Shown piece after piece: positions 1 through 10,830 of a stretch of DNA of 64,000 nt. The stretch comes from Ligustrum vulgare (taxonomy: Eukaryota > Streptophyta > Magnoliopsida > Lamiales > Oleaceae). The stretch covers positions 19,963,446-20,027,445 of the forward strand of contig OY743172.1 of the NCBI GenBank assembly GCA_963555705.1, in the 5' to 3' direction. Below the pieces are notes generated by a model that made no database searches, was not told the DNA's origin, and saw nothing but the letters and a program-made list of their open reading frames with translations. The stretch's first letter is position 1. Each line of letters starts with the position of its first letter. Position numbers and translations under genes: made by a program.

Positions 1-822
1 ATAGAAGCCGCTTGATTTTGGAGAATAGTATTGGTTTTGTTCATGAATTGCATGAGTATCTCCTCAATGGAAGGCTTCTTCTCTTGGGGTTGTGGAGATT
101 GAATAAAACCGGGAGGTTGAACAAAACCGGGAGGCTTTACTTGATTTTGATTGTTGGACCAAGAAAAATTCGGATGATTCCTCCAACCCGGATTGTATGT
201 GTTGGAGTAAGGATTGCCTTGTGGTCGGTTGAAATTTTGAGCATAATTCACTTGCTCATTTGAAGTAGAAGCCATTTTTAGCATGGGACATTCCTCAACA
301 TTGTGTGTAGCTCCACATACATCACAAATAGAAATAGGAGGGTAGATTGCTTTTACCGTATGTTGAGAAGACAAATCATCACACTTCTTGAATAGAAGGT
401 CCATCTTTGCCGATAAAGCCGCATATGCATCAACTTCATGAATTCCCGCGGCTTTCTTTGGTACTATGCGGTCAGTTGGCCAAGTAGAATTGTGACTAGC
501 CATCCTCTCAAAGAGCTCAATTGCCTCATTAGGTGATTTTGTAGTTATAGCTCCACTGGAGGCCGAATCAACCGTCACTCGACTAGATGGATTCAGCCCA
601 AGATAGAAATATTGAACTTGCATTTGCTTGGTGAACCCATGATTTGGACATTTCCTCAACATCTCCTTGAATCTTTCCCATGCCTCATAGAAACATTCGG
701 TGTTAAGTTGTCGAAATGTGGAGATATCATTATTCAATTTAGCCACTTTTGACGAAGGAAAGTATTTTGTAGTGAACTTTTGAGCAAGATCATTCCATGT
801 TGTAATACTTCCAACCGGATTG
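1..822 (-). pseudogene. second, truncated copy of Athila-like gag
   Basis: The 822 bases match 2285-3106 at a constant offset of 2,284. They encode the same gag segment from NPVGSITTWNDLAQ through the zinc knuckle to the PPGF repeats. The piece lacks the gag N-terminus because it is joined directly to the start of reverse transcriptase. The junction keeps the reading frame (LNPN then NPVGS). It runs off the window edge, so its 3' end is unknown. Confidence 0.85.
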
Positions 823-2187
823 TTTGGATTTAGACAGAGTTGGTGCTCCACTGTTGGTCTGAAGTCATCCTCCATGAGGATTTTATGCATGCATAAGGTA
901 GGGCTAATACCCTTGATATCCACCATGGTCCACCCAATAGCCATTTTATGCATTTTCAACACCTCAAGTAGTTTTTCTTCCTCCATTTCATTCAAAAAAT
1001 TAGAGATAATAACCGGAAGGGTAGAAGAATCGCCCAAGTATGCATACCTCAAATGTGATGGAAGAGGTTTGAGTTCAAGAGTTGGGGCTTGTTGAATGGA
1101 GGGTAGTGAAGGAGAAGAGCTCTCTCCCAATTCTTCAAAATATGGCCTCTTCTTGAAGGGATAAAATTTGGAAGCATCCAAGTGTTGTGACATCCTTCCA
1201 ATGTCTAAATCATCCTCTCCCTTAGTGGTCATAGAGTGAGCAATGCAAGTCTCAAAGAGATCCTTAGATGATCCATAGATGAATGATGTAGCCACTTCTT
1301 GATCAATGATGTCTACTCGAGAGCATAAATTTACCCCGGCGGGGTACTTAATGGATTTCATGATGTCGAATGTGATTTGCTCATATTGAACCCTCAATAT
1401 CAATTTGCCTTCTTGCACATCTATTAAAGCTCGACCGGTTGCTAGGAAGGGTCTTCCCAAGATGATTGGGATATCAAAGTCTTCCTCCATATCAAGAATA
1501 ATAAAATCGGCAGGGAAGATGAATTTATCCACCTTGATTAGCACATCCTCAACAATACCACGTGGGTGCTTAATAGAGCGATCGGCCAATTGCAATGAAA
1601 CTGTGGTTGGCTTCACCTCTCCCATGCCCAATCTCCTGAAAATAGACAAAGACATTAAATTAATACTGGCACCAAGATCACATAATGCTTTTCCAAAAGT
1701 TAAATCACCAATAGTACAAGGAATAATAAAACTCCCTGGATCTTTGATTTTTGGAGGCAACTTGTTTTGTAGTATGACACTACACCCTTCCGTGAGCATC
1801 ATAGTTTCATGATCTTCTAGGCTCCTTTTGTTTGAAAGTATGTCTTTCATAAACTTTGCATAGCTAGGCATTTGTGCTAATGCATCGGAAAATGGTATGT
1901 TGACGTGAAGTTTCTTGAAGACTTCAAGAAATTTACCAAACTATGCATCCACCTTGTACTTTTGGAGTCTTTGAGGAAAAGGAATGGGGGGCACATAAGT
2001 TTTCACTGGAGTAGGCACATTTGTTGAAGTCTCCCCACTTTCCTTCAATGTTGCATCATTTTCATTCGCCTCCTCAACATGCTCATTACCTTTTTCTTTC
2101 ACCTCGGGTCGTGCCATATGCTGCTTTACCATGATTTCCAGTAATTGAATTCCACTTCTTGTAGTAATGAGTCATGACTTGCACATT
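823..2187 (-). pseudogene. Athila-like protease region and start of reverse transcriptase, with stops
   Basis: Downstream of gag the minus strand encodes the linker with PPIPFPQRLQKYKVDA and then a TAG stop where relatives have Gln. It continues with FGKFLEVFKKLHVNIPF and the retropepsin active site ALCDLGASINLM (around 1660-1690), then the flap-side motif IILGRPFLATGRALIDV (around 1425-1475). It ends with MEDDFRPTVEHQ followed by LNPN, the very start of the reverse transcriptase domain. There it joins gag sequence (NPVGS) at base 822. The retropepsin Asp is present. The internal stop means this copy cannot make a Gag-Pro polyprotein by plain readthrough. Confidence 0.8.
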
Positions 2188-3564
2188 TTATCTTGGATTA
2201 ATCTCGGTATTGCTTGGAAAGGCTCTTTGTTGTCTCTCCGTCATCATTTTTGCCAACTTCCCAACTTGAGTCTCAAGATTTTTGATAGAAGCCGCTTGAT
2301 TTTGGAGAATAGTATTGGTTTTGTTCATGAATTGCATGAGTATCTCCTCAATGGAAGGCTTCTTCTCTTGGGGTTGTGGAGATTGAATAAAACCGGGAGG
2401 TTGAACAAAACCGGGAGGCTTTACTTGATTTTGATTGTTGGACCAAGAAAAATTCGGATGATTCCTCCAACCCGGATTGTATGTGTTGGAGTAAGGATTG
2501 CCTTGTGGTCGGTTGAAATTTTGAGCATAATTCACTTGCTCATTTGAAGTAGAAGCCATTTTTAGCATGGGACATTCCTCAACATTGTGTGTAGCTCCAC
2601 ATACATCACAAATAGAAATAGGAGGGTAGATTGCTTTTACCGTATGTTGAGAAGACAAATCATCACACTTCTTGAATAGAAGGTCCATCTTTGCCGATAA
2701 AGCCGCATATGCATCAACTTCATGAATTCCCGCGGCTTTCTTTGGTACTATGCGGTCAGTTGGCCAAGTAGAATTGTGACTAGCCATCCTCTCAAAGAGC
2801 TCAATTGCCTCATTAGGTGATTTTGTAGTTATAGCTCCACTGGAGGCCGAATCAACCGTCACTCGACTAGATGGATTCAGCCCAAGATAGAAATATTGAA
2901 CTTGCATTTGCTTGGTGAACCCATGATTTGGACATTTCCTCAACATCTCCTTGAATCTTTCCCATGCCTCATAGAAACATTCGGTGTTAAGTTGTCGAAA
3001 TGTGGAGATATCATTATTCAATTTAGCCACTTTTGACGAAGGAAAGTATTTTGTAGTGAACTTTTGAGCAAGATCATTCCATGTTGTAATACTTCCAACC
3101 GGATTGGCATCTAACCATTCACGAGCTCCATCTCTAAGAGTATGTGGAAATAACCGCATGTTGGTAGCCTCCTTGTTAATTCCTGGATAATCAAAGTTAC
3201 TACACATCTCCAAAAACCGCGAGATGTGAGTAAATGGATTCTCCTCGATCATTCCATAGAATTGTAGATGCCCCTTGAAGAGATTTATCACATCCGACTT
3301 TAGATGAAAGTCCGGACGTCCAAATGGGGGATATGTGATACTTCCTCGATTTTGAGTGATGAGAGGGACCATGAATTGCCCCATTGGTCTATCATCTTCA
3401 TCAATAGCGGGATTGGCACCACCTTGATTGTTGTCCCCCATATTGCCTTGTATTCTTCGTTGTTCAACTTGTTCTCTTCTTTCCCAAATCCTCATCCTAA
3501 AAGTTCGTTCGGGTTCGGGATCAATTGGAAGAATATCCCAAGTCGGACATTGTTGCATAAACAA
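2188..3564 (-). CDS. Athila-like gag polyprotein (458 aa)
   Basis: This is the structural capsid protein of the retrotransposon, which packages element RNA in cytoplasmic particles. The N-terminus has the PIDPEPERTFR motif typical of this group. The middle (about residues 70-220) has the Retrotrans_gag pattern, with FPHTLRDGAREWL followed by W..L...F..KYFP. A zinc-knuckle-like CDVCGATHNVEEC lies near residue 320, and proline/glutamine-rich repeats (KPPGFVQPPGFIQ) follow. The frame stops after EINPR; in relatives gag continues into protease, so this is probably a premature stop. The start chosen is the first Met after the leader. Gag is well conserved, so the insertion is fairly young. Confidence 0.85.
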   Translation of the reverse strand: MFMQQCPTWDILPIDPEPERTFRMRIWERREQVEQRRIQGNMGDNNQGGANPAIDEDDRPMGQFMVPLITQNRGSITYPPFGRPDFHLKSDVINLFKGHLQFYGMIEENPFTHISRFLEMCSNFDYPGINKEATNMRLFPHTLRDGAREWLDANPVGSITTWNDLAQKFTTKYFPSSKVAKLNNDISTFRQLNTECFYEAWERFKEMLRKCPNHGFTKQMQVQYFYLGLNPSSRVTVDSASSGAITTKSPNEAIELFERMASHNSTWPTDRIVPKKAAGIHEVDAYAALSAKMDLLFKKCDDLSSQHTVKAIYPPISICDVCGATHNVEECPMLKMASTSNEQVNYAQNFNRPQGNPYSNTYNPGWRNHPNFSWSNNQNQVKPPGFVQPPGFIQSPQPQEKKPSIEEILMQFMNKTNTILQNQAASIKNLETQVGKLAKMMTERQQRAFPSNTEINPR

Positions 3565-3665
3565 GGCAAGAGTACATAGAAAATGAAAATAAAAAGAAGA
3601 AAGAGATGAGAATGAGAAGACAATTCAATTAACGAAAATCAATGCATTTAGTACAAATAAAATCA

Positions 3666-3684
3666 ATCCCCGGCAACAGCGCCA
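3666..3684 (-). other. primer binding site of the Athila-like element
   Basis: On the minus strand the bases TGGCGCTGTTGCCGGGGAT lie 6 bases inside the LTR. This matches the primer binding site typical of Athila-type elements, TGGCGCCGTTGCCGGGGAT, with one difference. It fixes the inner LTR boundary and the element orientation. Confidence 0.8.
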
Positions 3685-5159
3685 AAAACTTGTTCGCTAA
3701 AATCGTATACCGCAAGTGCACGATTTCGCGTTCAAGTAGTAAAGTGGACTATAGAAGTCCGGGTTATCGTACCCACGAGGATTGATTGATTTGTAACTAA
3801 AATTATTGATTTCATTTTAAGAGAAAAGTCAAGTAACATAAAAAGTTAGTTTGATGGTGAATACTAACTATCATAAAATTAAAACATGGCGACATAACAA
3901 AACTAGTTAATTAAAGCAAAAGAACAACAATATGTAAAAGCTAGAATTAAAACTAATTATCCAAAGTAAACTAATAAAACAAGAATTTGTTAACTAACTA
4001 AACTAGAAAATATGAGAAAAGGTGTATTTAGTTTTTATAACTACACTAATTTCTTCTTTCACAAATCAAATGGTAGTAGTCAATCAATTAATCAAATTAC
4101 ATGGGAAACTCTAAATTAAACCTAACATGTATACTAACTTGCAAATACAATACAAAATATTGCCAACATTTTAATATTACATAAACATAAATCAACATTC
4201 CTAATCACAAAAACATAAACATAAATCAACATCCCTAATCATAAAAACATACACATAAATGCCCAACATCCATAAACAACCTAAAATACTTAATTAAAAA
4301 TAAATTAGTCAACAATTCCAACACAATAATATTAATCCATAATAAACTAACAACAACATTTAACAAGCAACTTAAACATATGAATAATACTCAACATAAA
4401 GATTAAAAACAAGAGAATAAAGAAAACTCCCATTTTTTGAATAGTTCTTGAAGTAAAAACTCAAGATTTCTTCACTTCAACACAAGTTCTTCATCAACCA
4501 TTAATGTCTTCAACAACCCAAGCACAAAACATTAAATGCACAAGAAATAAATGACATTCTTGATGAAAATGTGAGAAAATAACAATACTCAAAAGTTTAA
4601 ACAATAACAAAATACTTAAATATAAGAAAACATTACTAAATCATAAAAACATTACTTAAAAATTGCATTAAATGAGTAAAATGTTAAGAAAACACAAGAG
4701 AAATTTCAAAAGGGGCAAGACTTACTTGGTAACCCTAGAAAAACGAGGATTTTATCTATTTAAACCCCCCAAAAATCACCAAAAAAACGCACTAGATCCG
4801 CGAAATTCAGCATATGGGCCGAACCGGGTTGACCCGGACAAATTTTTTGTTTTTGTTTTTTGTTTTTAAAGCCGCGCGATCGTGCGCGGTAAATAGCGAG
4901 CGATCGCGCGGTTGATTTCCCAGCAGAAGTTAAGCCCCTGTTCTGTTTGCTGTTTTGAGGTCGTTTTCTGTTTTTATTTTCGAAAACGCTAAAAACGCGT
5001 TCTCTTTACCATTTTCGAAAACGCATTTTGGAAAACAAAAAAAAAAAATTGTACACAAAACGGAAAACGCCCGAAACATCGTTTTGGGCGTTTTGTGTGT
5101 ATTTCGACAAAAAATGTCCAAAACGCGGAAAACGCGTTTTGGGATTTTTTTTTTTTTTT

Positions 5160-5440
5160 ATTTAGAATTATCTTAACTTAGAACTAAGCTTAATATAAAG
5201 TTTTTATTTTTTTATTATTTTTTTAGAATTATCCTAATTTGGAACTAAGCCTAAATAAAGATTAATTTTTTTTTTTTTTATAGAATTATCTTAACTTAGA
5301 ACTAAGCTTAATATAAAGTTTTTATTTTTTTTATTATTTTTTTAGAATTATCCTAGTTTGGAACTAAGCCTAAATAAAGATTAATTTTTTTTTTTTTTTT
5401 GAGAATTATTCTAACTTGGAACTAAGCTTAAATAAAGTTT
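5160..5440. repeat. tandem repeat of about 60 bp, five copies
   Basis: A unit containing TAGAATTATC, then TTGGAACTAAGC and TAAATAAAG, followed by a long T run, recurs near 5163, 5223, 5281, 5342 and 5402. Alternate copies are more alike, giving a higher-order period near 118 bp. It lies inside the Harbinger-like element. Confidence 0.75.
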
Positions 5441-5479
5441 TATTAAATTCAATATCAACATTACAAAAAAAAATTAAGT

Positions 5480-5960
5480 GAGAATTCTTATTATTATATT
5501 TCAAAAAATGCACCAAACTGCATGGAATCGAAATGTACCAAACACGCAAAACTCTACTAAACAAAGCTAAATCTACCAAAAAAGAGCAAAATTTCACCAA
5601 GATGCCTAATCTAATACCAAAAGCGCGATATGTACCAAATTGTGAGATGTTTCAAATTGTGCCCAAGAAATTTACCAAAATGCGCAAATAGCTCTAAAAT
5701 TTACGAAAACAATGTCAATTGTACTGTGCTAACCAAGATGTGTGAAATGTTAAAAAATGCTTCAAAATGTACTAAAATACACTATATATACCAGAATTCA
5801 CCAAAATATACAAAATGCATGATATCGACCAAAATGCGCAAATCGTACCAGTGTGCGAATGTACCAAAATACAAGAAAACAAATCAAGTTAAATGAAATT
5901 TATCAAAATGCACAAAAATCTACTAAAATTCTAGAAATGTACCACATGAGAATTGTAGCA
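5480..5960 (+). repeat. degenerate minisatellite with ACCAAAATGC motifs
   Basis: Short motifs such as TACCAAA, ACCAAAATGCGCAAAT and AAATGTACC recur irregularly about every 20-30 bases. No protein signal is visible. This is the internal filler of the element at 4934-6427. Confidence 0.5.
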
Positions 5961-6989
5961 GGCAAGACCTATGATTAATCCTAGAAATGTGCCTGAATCA
6001 AATGTGGACTGATTACTCCACAAGGTCAAGATGACTTTTAAATTTATTTTGTTTAATCAAACTCTGTATGAGTAATTAGAGTTACATGTATTATGGAAGT
6101 AATTTGGACTTGAATATTATGTTATTAATTTCTTATAATATTATTTTGGAGTTGAACATTAATGACATTATTATTTGGTCCAAAAAAAAGTTAAACAATA
6201 TAGATTGTTTAATATAATTCAGAAGCAAATTCATTGAAAATAGTATAAGTTGTATTCTGCAAAATTTCAAACAGAACGTGTTTTCCAGCTTTTCATTTTC
6301 AAAAACAGTTTTCAGAAATGACAAACAGAACACGTTTTCAGCAACATTGAAAATAAAAATAAAAACAGGAAATACAAAACATTTTCCAAAATGAAAATAC
6401 AAAATAAAATACAAACAGAACGCCACCTAAGTATCGGGTCCGTTTTGAGGTCCAAGTCGCATTCGCGACTTGGTTCGAACCAAGCGATCGCGTGGCTCAG
6501 TTGGAGGGTGGTTTTGCAGCTAACTCCCTTCTGTAATTGTCATTAAGTCCTCCATCTTTTAATCTCGATCAATTTAGTCCCCAAACTTCCAGATTTCTTT
6601 CAAATATGTCCTTCTAAAATTGCACTTTAGGCCCTTCAACTTTTGAAATCTTGCAATTTGGTCCCTCGATTAATTACGAGGCTTGTCCAAAACTTTCCGG
6701 AAGTGACAAAATGGTCCCCAAAACTTCCAATTTCAGCGTAATTTGCACTTCTGTTATGGTTTTTGGCCTCAAACTTGGATATTAACCTATTTAAACACAA
6801 AATATGCATAAATTAGTAGATATTTGCTCAAGATGTTCCAAAATATGCTACTTTAAAGGTATAAAAAGTGTATAAAAATGCACTCAACAATTAGTTTACT
6901 AGTATTTTGTGTTGGGCATAATGTTGAAGCTTCCAGTTTATAGCATTATCGATTTTTTCATAGTTGTTCACTACTCTTGTAGATTATTC

Positions 6990-8342
6990 TAAATCATGAA
7001 TTCGCTTCAAAGTAATGAAATTGAGGTAGAAGGTGACGGTGTGAAAGCAAATGACTTTAAATTGGAGTATTGTGTTGGTTCTAATGACGAGAACATCACA
7101 ATTGTTAGTGAGACTGAGCCTAACGAAGGGGACGAAATCAATCTGATTGATTTTCGATCAAAAATGGGAGTTAGCACTCGATTTCGTTGGTACCATTCAA
7201 TCGAATCCAATTCAATTGAATGATTAGGCGTAAAGTGTCTGCAGGTGGCTTGTGAAGTCCGCCGTTTTTTTAAAACGTTCTAAAAAATCTTTATTTAGTT
7301 TTGTCCTTTATCCAAGTTTAGCAACTAAGGTTTGATCTTGATCCTATTCCATTCCAAAAATGGAAAGTTCGACACAATTGGGGTCAGTATGAAATCTTCT
7401 AGTATTGACGAGACTTTTGAGTTTATTAAAACGTACACTTTTAAAGTGGGTTTTCCTGTCAAAAGAAGAAGTTTGAAAAGAAGTGGTGATGGTTTAATAA
7501 GATATGCTGTGTTTGCATGTTTTCGAGAAGGCAAGAGACAGAATGCTACAAACAGTACATTAAAACCTCGTCCAACCATCTAGATGGGATGTTCTGTAAA
7601 AATTGCTGCTTGTGTGGATGCATTAAGAAAATGGGTTGTTACTAAGGCTCATTTGGAGCATAATCACAGCACTAGTCCTTCGAAATCACGGTTGTATCGA
7701 TGTCACCGTGACTGGTAAAGTGTATCGTGATATTGTTTCGAATGAGGAGGTATGTCGTGGGACTATGTATGAGGTCCAACAGGAAACAATGTTGAATGGA
7801 ATTGAGAAGAGAACGACATTCACATTAAAATTTGAAAGACAGGAATGTGTTATTAAATTTAGTTGTCATCTCTTTGAATTCAGGGGGATCGTTTGTAGAC
7901 ATTCTTTGTCTATTTTGATTCGAGCTGGTGTGAAATTGCTTCCTAGTTCTTATATCTTACGAAGGTGGCGACTAGACATTCCAAGAACGTATACAAGATG
8001 ATTTATGTTTAGGGTCGTTCGAAGGCTAAGAAAGGGCATGATCCAATGGGGATGACTGTACAGGATAGTCAACCAATCACACAAGCCCCACAAGATTCAC
8101 AATACCCGCTGCTTAATCATGTTTCATATTCACAACAATTAATGGTACGTAGCATAGCATTTATATTTTGTTTAAAAGGTTTATGTGTATTATTATACAA
8201 ACATTGCAATTATTTTTTGTAGAATGCTCACTACCACAACTGGAGTGCGACACACGGAGCAAATTGGGCATCAATGCTGGAGGTAGAGCCAATGCTAGTA
8301 GCTATGAAGCCCCCTGAGGAAGATGATAGAATATACCATTAG
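6990..8342 (+). pseudogene. FAR1/FRS-type gene remnant lacking the MULE transposase core
   Basis: FAR1-related proteins are transposase-derived plant transcription factors: an N-terminal zinc-binding FAR1 domain, a MULE transposase core and a C-terminal SWIM zinc finger. Here 7332-7719 encodes the FAR1 domain pattern (SIDETFEFIKTYTFKVGF, then CFREG, then a TAG stop, then MGCSVKIAACVDALRKW and KAHLEHNH). The frame then shifts, and 7718-8001 encodes the SWIM region (KFSCHLFEFRGIVCRHSL, then LLPSSYILRRW). The several hundred residues of transposase core expected between them are missing. A plausible last intron (GTACGT at 8146 to TTTTGTAG at 8222) precedes a C-terminal tail ending at TAG 8340-8342. 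The acidic segment at 6996-7223 may be the original N-terminus. With a stop, a frameshift and a large deletion it cannot be functional as a FRS protein. Confidence 0.7.
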
Positions 8343-8554
8343 GGATTTGATGGTTAAATGACTCTGTGTTATTGAATTTATTTTGTGTTGAACTTAAAAA
8401 TACTTGTGGAGTTTGTTGTAAAAGACATATTCCATAACATATTTTGTATTGACCATAATAGCAAATCTGTAATAGAGTACTATGTTCCATCTATCCTAGT
8501 GTGCATTGAGGTTATAACATCATCACAATTTCAGTCATGCACAATTTGGTCTAA

Positions 8555-8665
8555 TTTCATACATATGAAACTATATCAATTCGGAAACATAGATAATTTC
8601 ATACGTATGAAACTACAACTATTTTTTTTTTCTATCCAAATTGTTCTAATTTCATATGTATGAAA
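8555..8665. repeat. three copies of a 16-bp palindrome
   Basis: TTTCATACATATGAAA-type palindromes occur at 8555-8570 (centre ACAT, one mismatch), 8597-8612 (perfect, centre ACGT) and 8650-8665 (TTTCATATGTATGAAA). They are spaced 42 and 53 bases apart. They follow the FRS remnant; no gene overlaps them. Confidence 0.7.
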
Positions 8666-8669
8666 TTAT

Positions 8670-9430
8670 ACCAAAACAAAAACAAAATCTGAGACATACT
8701 TTGCACCACATACCCTAGATTACGATTTAAAAATAAAATAAAAAAATTAAGAATTACCTTAACATATGCAAGAGAATGACTAACCCAAAAGACGATATTT
8801 CCCACTGGATTTGCACAATAGAGTATTGCAATGGAGAGAATGCAAAAATTCCATTTTTGTATGAAGATTTGGTAAGAGACGAACTGAAGCTGAATCAAGG
8901 AATTAATTGAATTCAACTGGCATTTTCGAAATTATGGACTTAGTTGAGAGTATTTTAGGAAATTAGACAGTAGTGGTTGGTTCATTTTCGGTTGTCTGAG
9001 TAGCATTATCCTAAATTTAATTAATCTATAGTATTATTATTAATATTAAATTTTTGATTTATCACCTGAATTTGGAATAAAAAACTTTAAAACTTGATAT
9101 ATGAATTGGAAAGTTGAAATATCTGTAATGGTGTAATTTCATCCAATAACCATGGTCTGAAATAATTTTAGGGGCCCATTTTTTTTAATAATTATTTCAA
9201 ACATTTTATGTCTTGTTCTTTGAAATAATACAATTATTTGGAACATCATATTTTGTTGATTGTTTTACATTAGTAATACTTTTGATTTTTGATTATTATT
9301 ATTATTATTATTATTTTTACTTTTTTGCAATTATCTCGTAAATTTGCATATTATTTAGTACATTTATTTTTATGTAAATTTGAATTTTATAGTTATTTTC
9401 ATTACCGGTAGGGTTCACTGCAAACGAAAA
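8670..9430. other. AT-rich spacer, ATT microsatellite
   Basis: No coding signal is visible. A short (ATT)n run lies at about 9292-9316. The rest is plain AT-rich DNA. Confidence 0.5.
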
Positions 9431-9990
9431 TGGGCTATTTTTCCTAGAATACACCTTTCGCCTCAAACCTGGAACAATGCAAATACAGCTCTGAGCACCT
9501 CCGTCCGCTAGTAATAAATAACATTATTAGTCATCGGCTTTTCCATTCTATCATCTGTTTTCCTAACCATGCAGAATTGTAAAACTTTCAACTTACTGTA
9601 AACTATTCGAGATGATTTTCATTTTGCAGCCTACTCGAATAAATCCTCTTACCCTAATCCTTCAAGACGCACTATACAGGACAATGCAAGATGCTACAGA
9701 CCAACCAAACATAACAGTGGATGCATGGTGTAACATGTGTTGTGCTTCTACCAAATGCAAGCCGGCAAAAGATTTACAAAAATTTCACAGGCCGGAAGAC
9801 GAATATTATACACAACAGAGACTAACATTCACAAAATTCTCACAGCCTTTGGCCATAACAATGACAACTAACCCCAACATAAGGGCAATGATACATGGAT
9901 GACGATCCATCCAAAGAAAAACTCCTTGCTTGAGCCGGAATACCAGAAAAGAGGAGAAGACCCTGTACACCTACCTCTATCTCTGTCTAT
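9430..9990 (-). other. possible distal 3' UTR exon or other transcribed remnant
   Basis: This stretch is less AT-rich than its surroundings. On the minus strand it begins after a good acceptor-like TGTACAG (about 9963-9969). It has no convincing protein. The EAF1 stop region upstream has a donor-like CAG/GTTAGT near 13175, so a spliced 3' UTR is conceivable, but nothing in the sequence proves a link. Confidence 0.2.
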
Positions 9991-10830
9991 CTTCCCGAAG
10001 CCATAGGGCAATAATTATGCATAAAATACCAAAAATTATAGCCATGTTGTCATCTCTTTACTGAAATTTTTGTGAACTAAACTCGTCATCTTCATAAGCG
10101 CCGATAGAACAATAAGCTTCATATGTGCAAAAATGCAATCAACAATTAGTATCTTCCACCACAAAATAATAATTAATTGAAGTTAGAAAAGCATGTACGC
10201 TGATAGCTGAAATGACATAAACACCTCCAACTGAAAATAACATTAGACATATATTACAGTATGAGCATGTTTGGATTGGTATAAAATTGAAACCTTATTA
10301 ACATACAATAATAATATGCTTGTCTCAACACAAGATTAAAGCAATGAAATAATAATAAGTTCAACCTTAAAAATCAATGCTTTTAAATTCATTTTTTGCA
10401 AAATAGAAAAGGAAAATATTAATAAATCCTTATTTATCCAAAATAGCCAATGAAAGCTGACTAGAAATTTAATTCGTTGAAGCATATTGAAGTACTGAAC
10501 TAATAAATCACATATCTCGGGTACAACAGTGAACTTTTTATTTTTTAATCAGGTTTGTTTCAAGCAAATTTAATTCTCAAAACCTAAACTGAACCTTTTC
10601 TAAACAGTTCAGTTCAGTTTGTTTTGAAACTTGATGTGGCCACGTAGACACACCAATTCTGGTTCAGTTTTGTGGTTTTGTTGAACACCCCAGGATGGGT
10701 GATTCTTATTTTTTGGGGATGTGCTCATATTTTTCTTTCGCCAAGGAAAATATCATTTTATCTTGAAAAGTAACGAGGTTCCCAAACATAAAAGGCATTA
10801 CCATAATTTGTCATATTGATTTAGCTTAAG

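Larger units (their letters stand above)
1..3106. repeat. 2,284-bp tandem duplication inside the Athila-like element
   Basis: Bases 1-822 and 2285-3106 are identical wherever I compared them, and both end at CCAACCGGATTG. One repeat unit therefore runs from the gag middle through protease to the RT start. Only about a third of the second unit is in the window. The join has about 2 bp of microhomology (CA), which suggests template switching or end joining rather than unequal exchange between long repeats. Confidence 0.85.
4934..6427. mobile_element. PIF/Harbinger-like non-autonomous element inside the LTR
   Basis: Both sides carry TAA (4931-4933 and 6428-6430), the 3-bp target duplication usual for PIF/Harbinger. 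The ends are imperfect inverted repeats: GCCCCTGTTCTGTTTG on the left, and GGTGGCGTTCTGTTTG when the right end is read inward. The 1,494 bp have no transposase. They contain tandem repeats and many AAAACGCGTTTT-like stretches. A related element with similar ends (GACTGTGTTCTCTTTA) lies at 55778-56912. Family assignment rests on ends and target duplication only. Confidence 0.7.
1..6889 (-). mobile_element. Athila-like Ty3/gypsy retrotransposon, 5' part, cut by window edge
   Basis: Read on the minus strand this is an LTR (6889 to 3691), a primer binding site, a gag gene, an aspartic protease region and the first codons of reverse transcriptase, after which gag sequence starts again and runs off the window. 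The LTR starts TGTTGAGTGC and ends GCGAACA, giving TGTT/AACA termini. The five bases next to the outer LTR end are ATTAG (6890-6894) and should recur beyond the left edge if the copy is complete. Gag and protease wording fits the Athila/Tat branch. RT, RNase H and integrase are not in the window. The element carries a tandem duplication and an inserted DNA transposon, and has stops in pro, so this copy is probably not autonomous. Confidence 0.85.
3691..6889 (-). repeat. 5' LTR of the Athila-like element, split by a DNA transposon
   Basis: The LTR lies next to the primer binding site at 3691 and ends at 6889 with CTCAACA, so read on the minus strand it begins TGTTGAGTGCATTTTTATAC, a usual start for plant Ty3/gypsy LTRs. 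Sequence from 4934 to 6427 is a separate insertion flanked by TAA; removing it leaves an LTR of about 1.7 kb. The LTR includes a GC-rich stretch with GCGATCGCG-type palindromes (about 4872-4912 and 6481-6495), a motif also seen in the solo LTR near 62.1 kb. Confidence 0.75.

Noticed and set aside
12..2547. Identical plus-strand frames at 12-263 and 2167-2547
   Set aside because: They are antisense to gag; their identity only reflects the tandem duplication.
9612..9902. 96-codon plus-strand frame
   Set aside because: It has no recognisable family and is surrounded by non-coding sequence; the composition suits UTR-like DNA.
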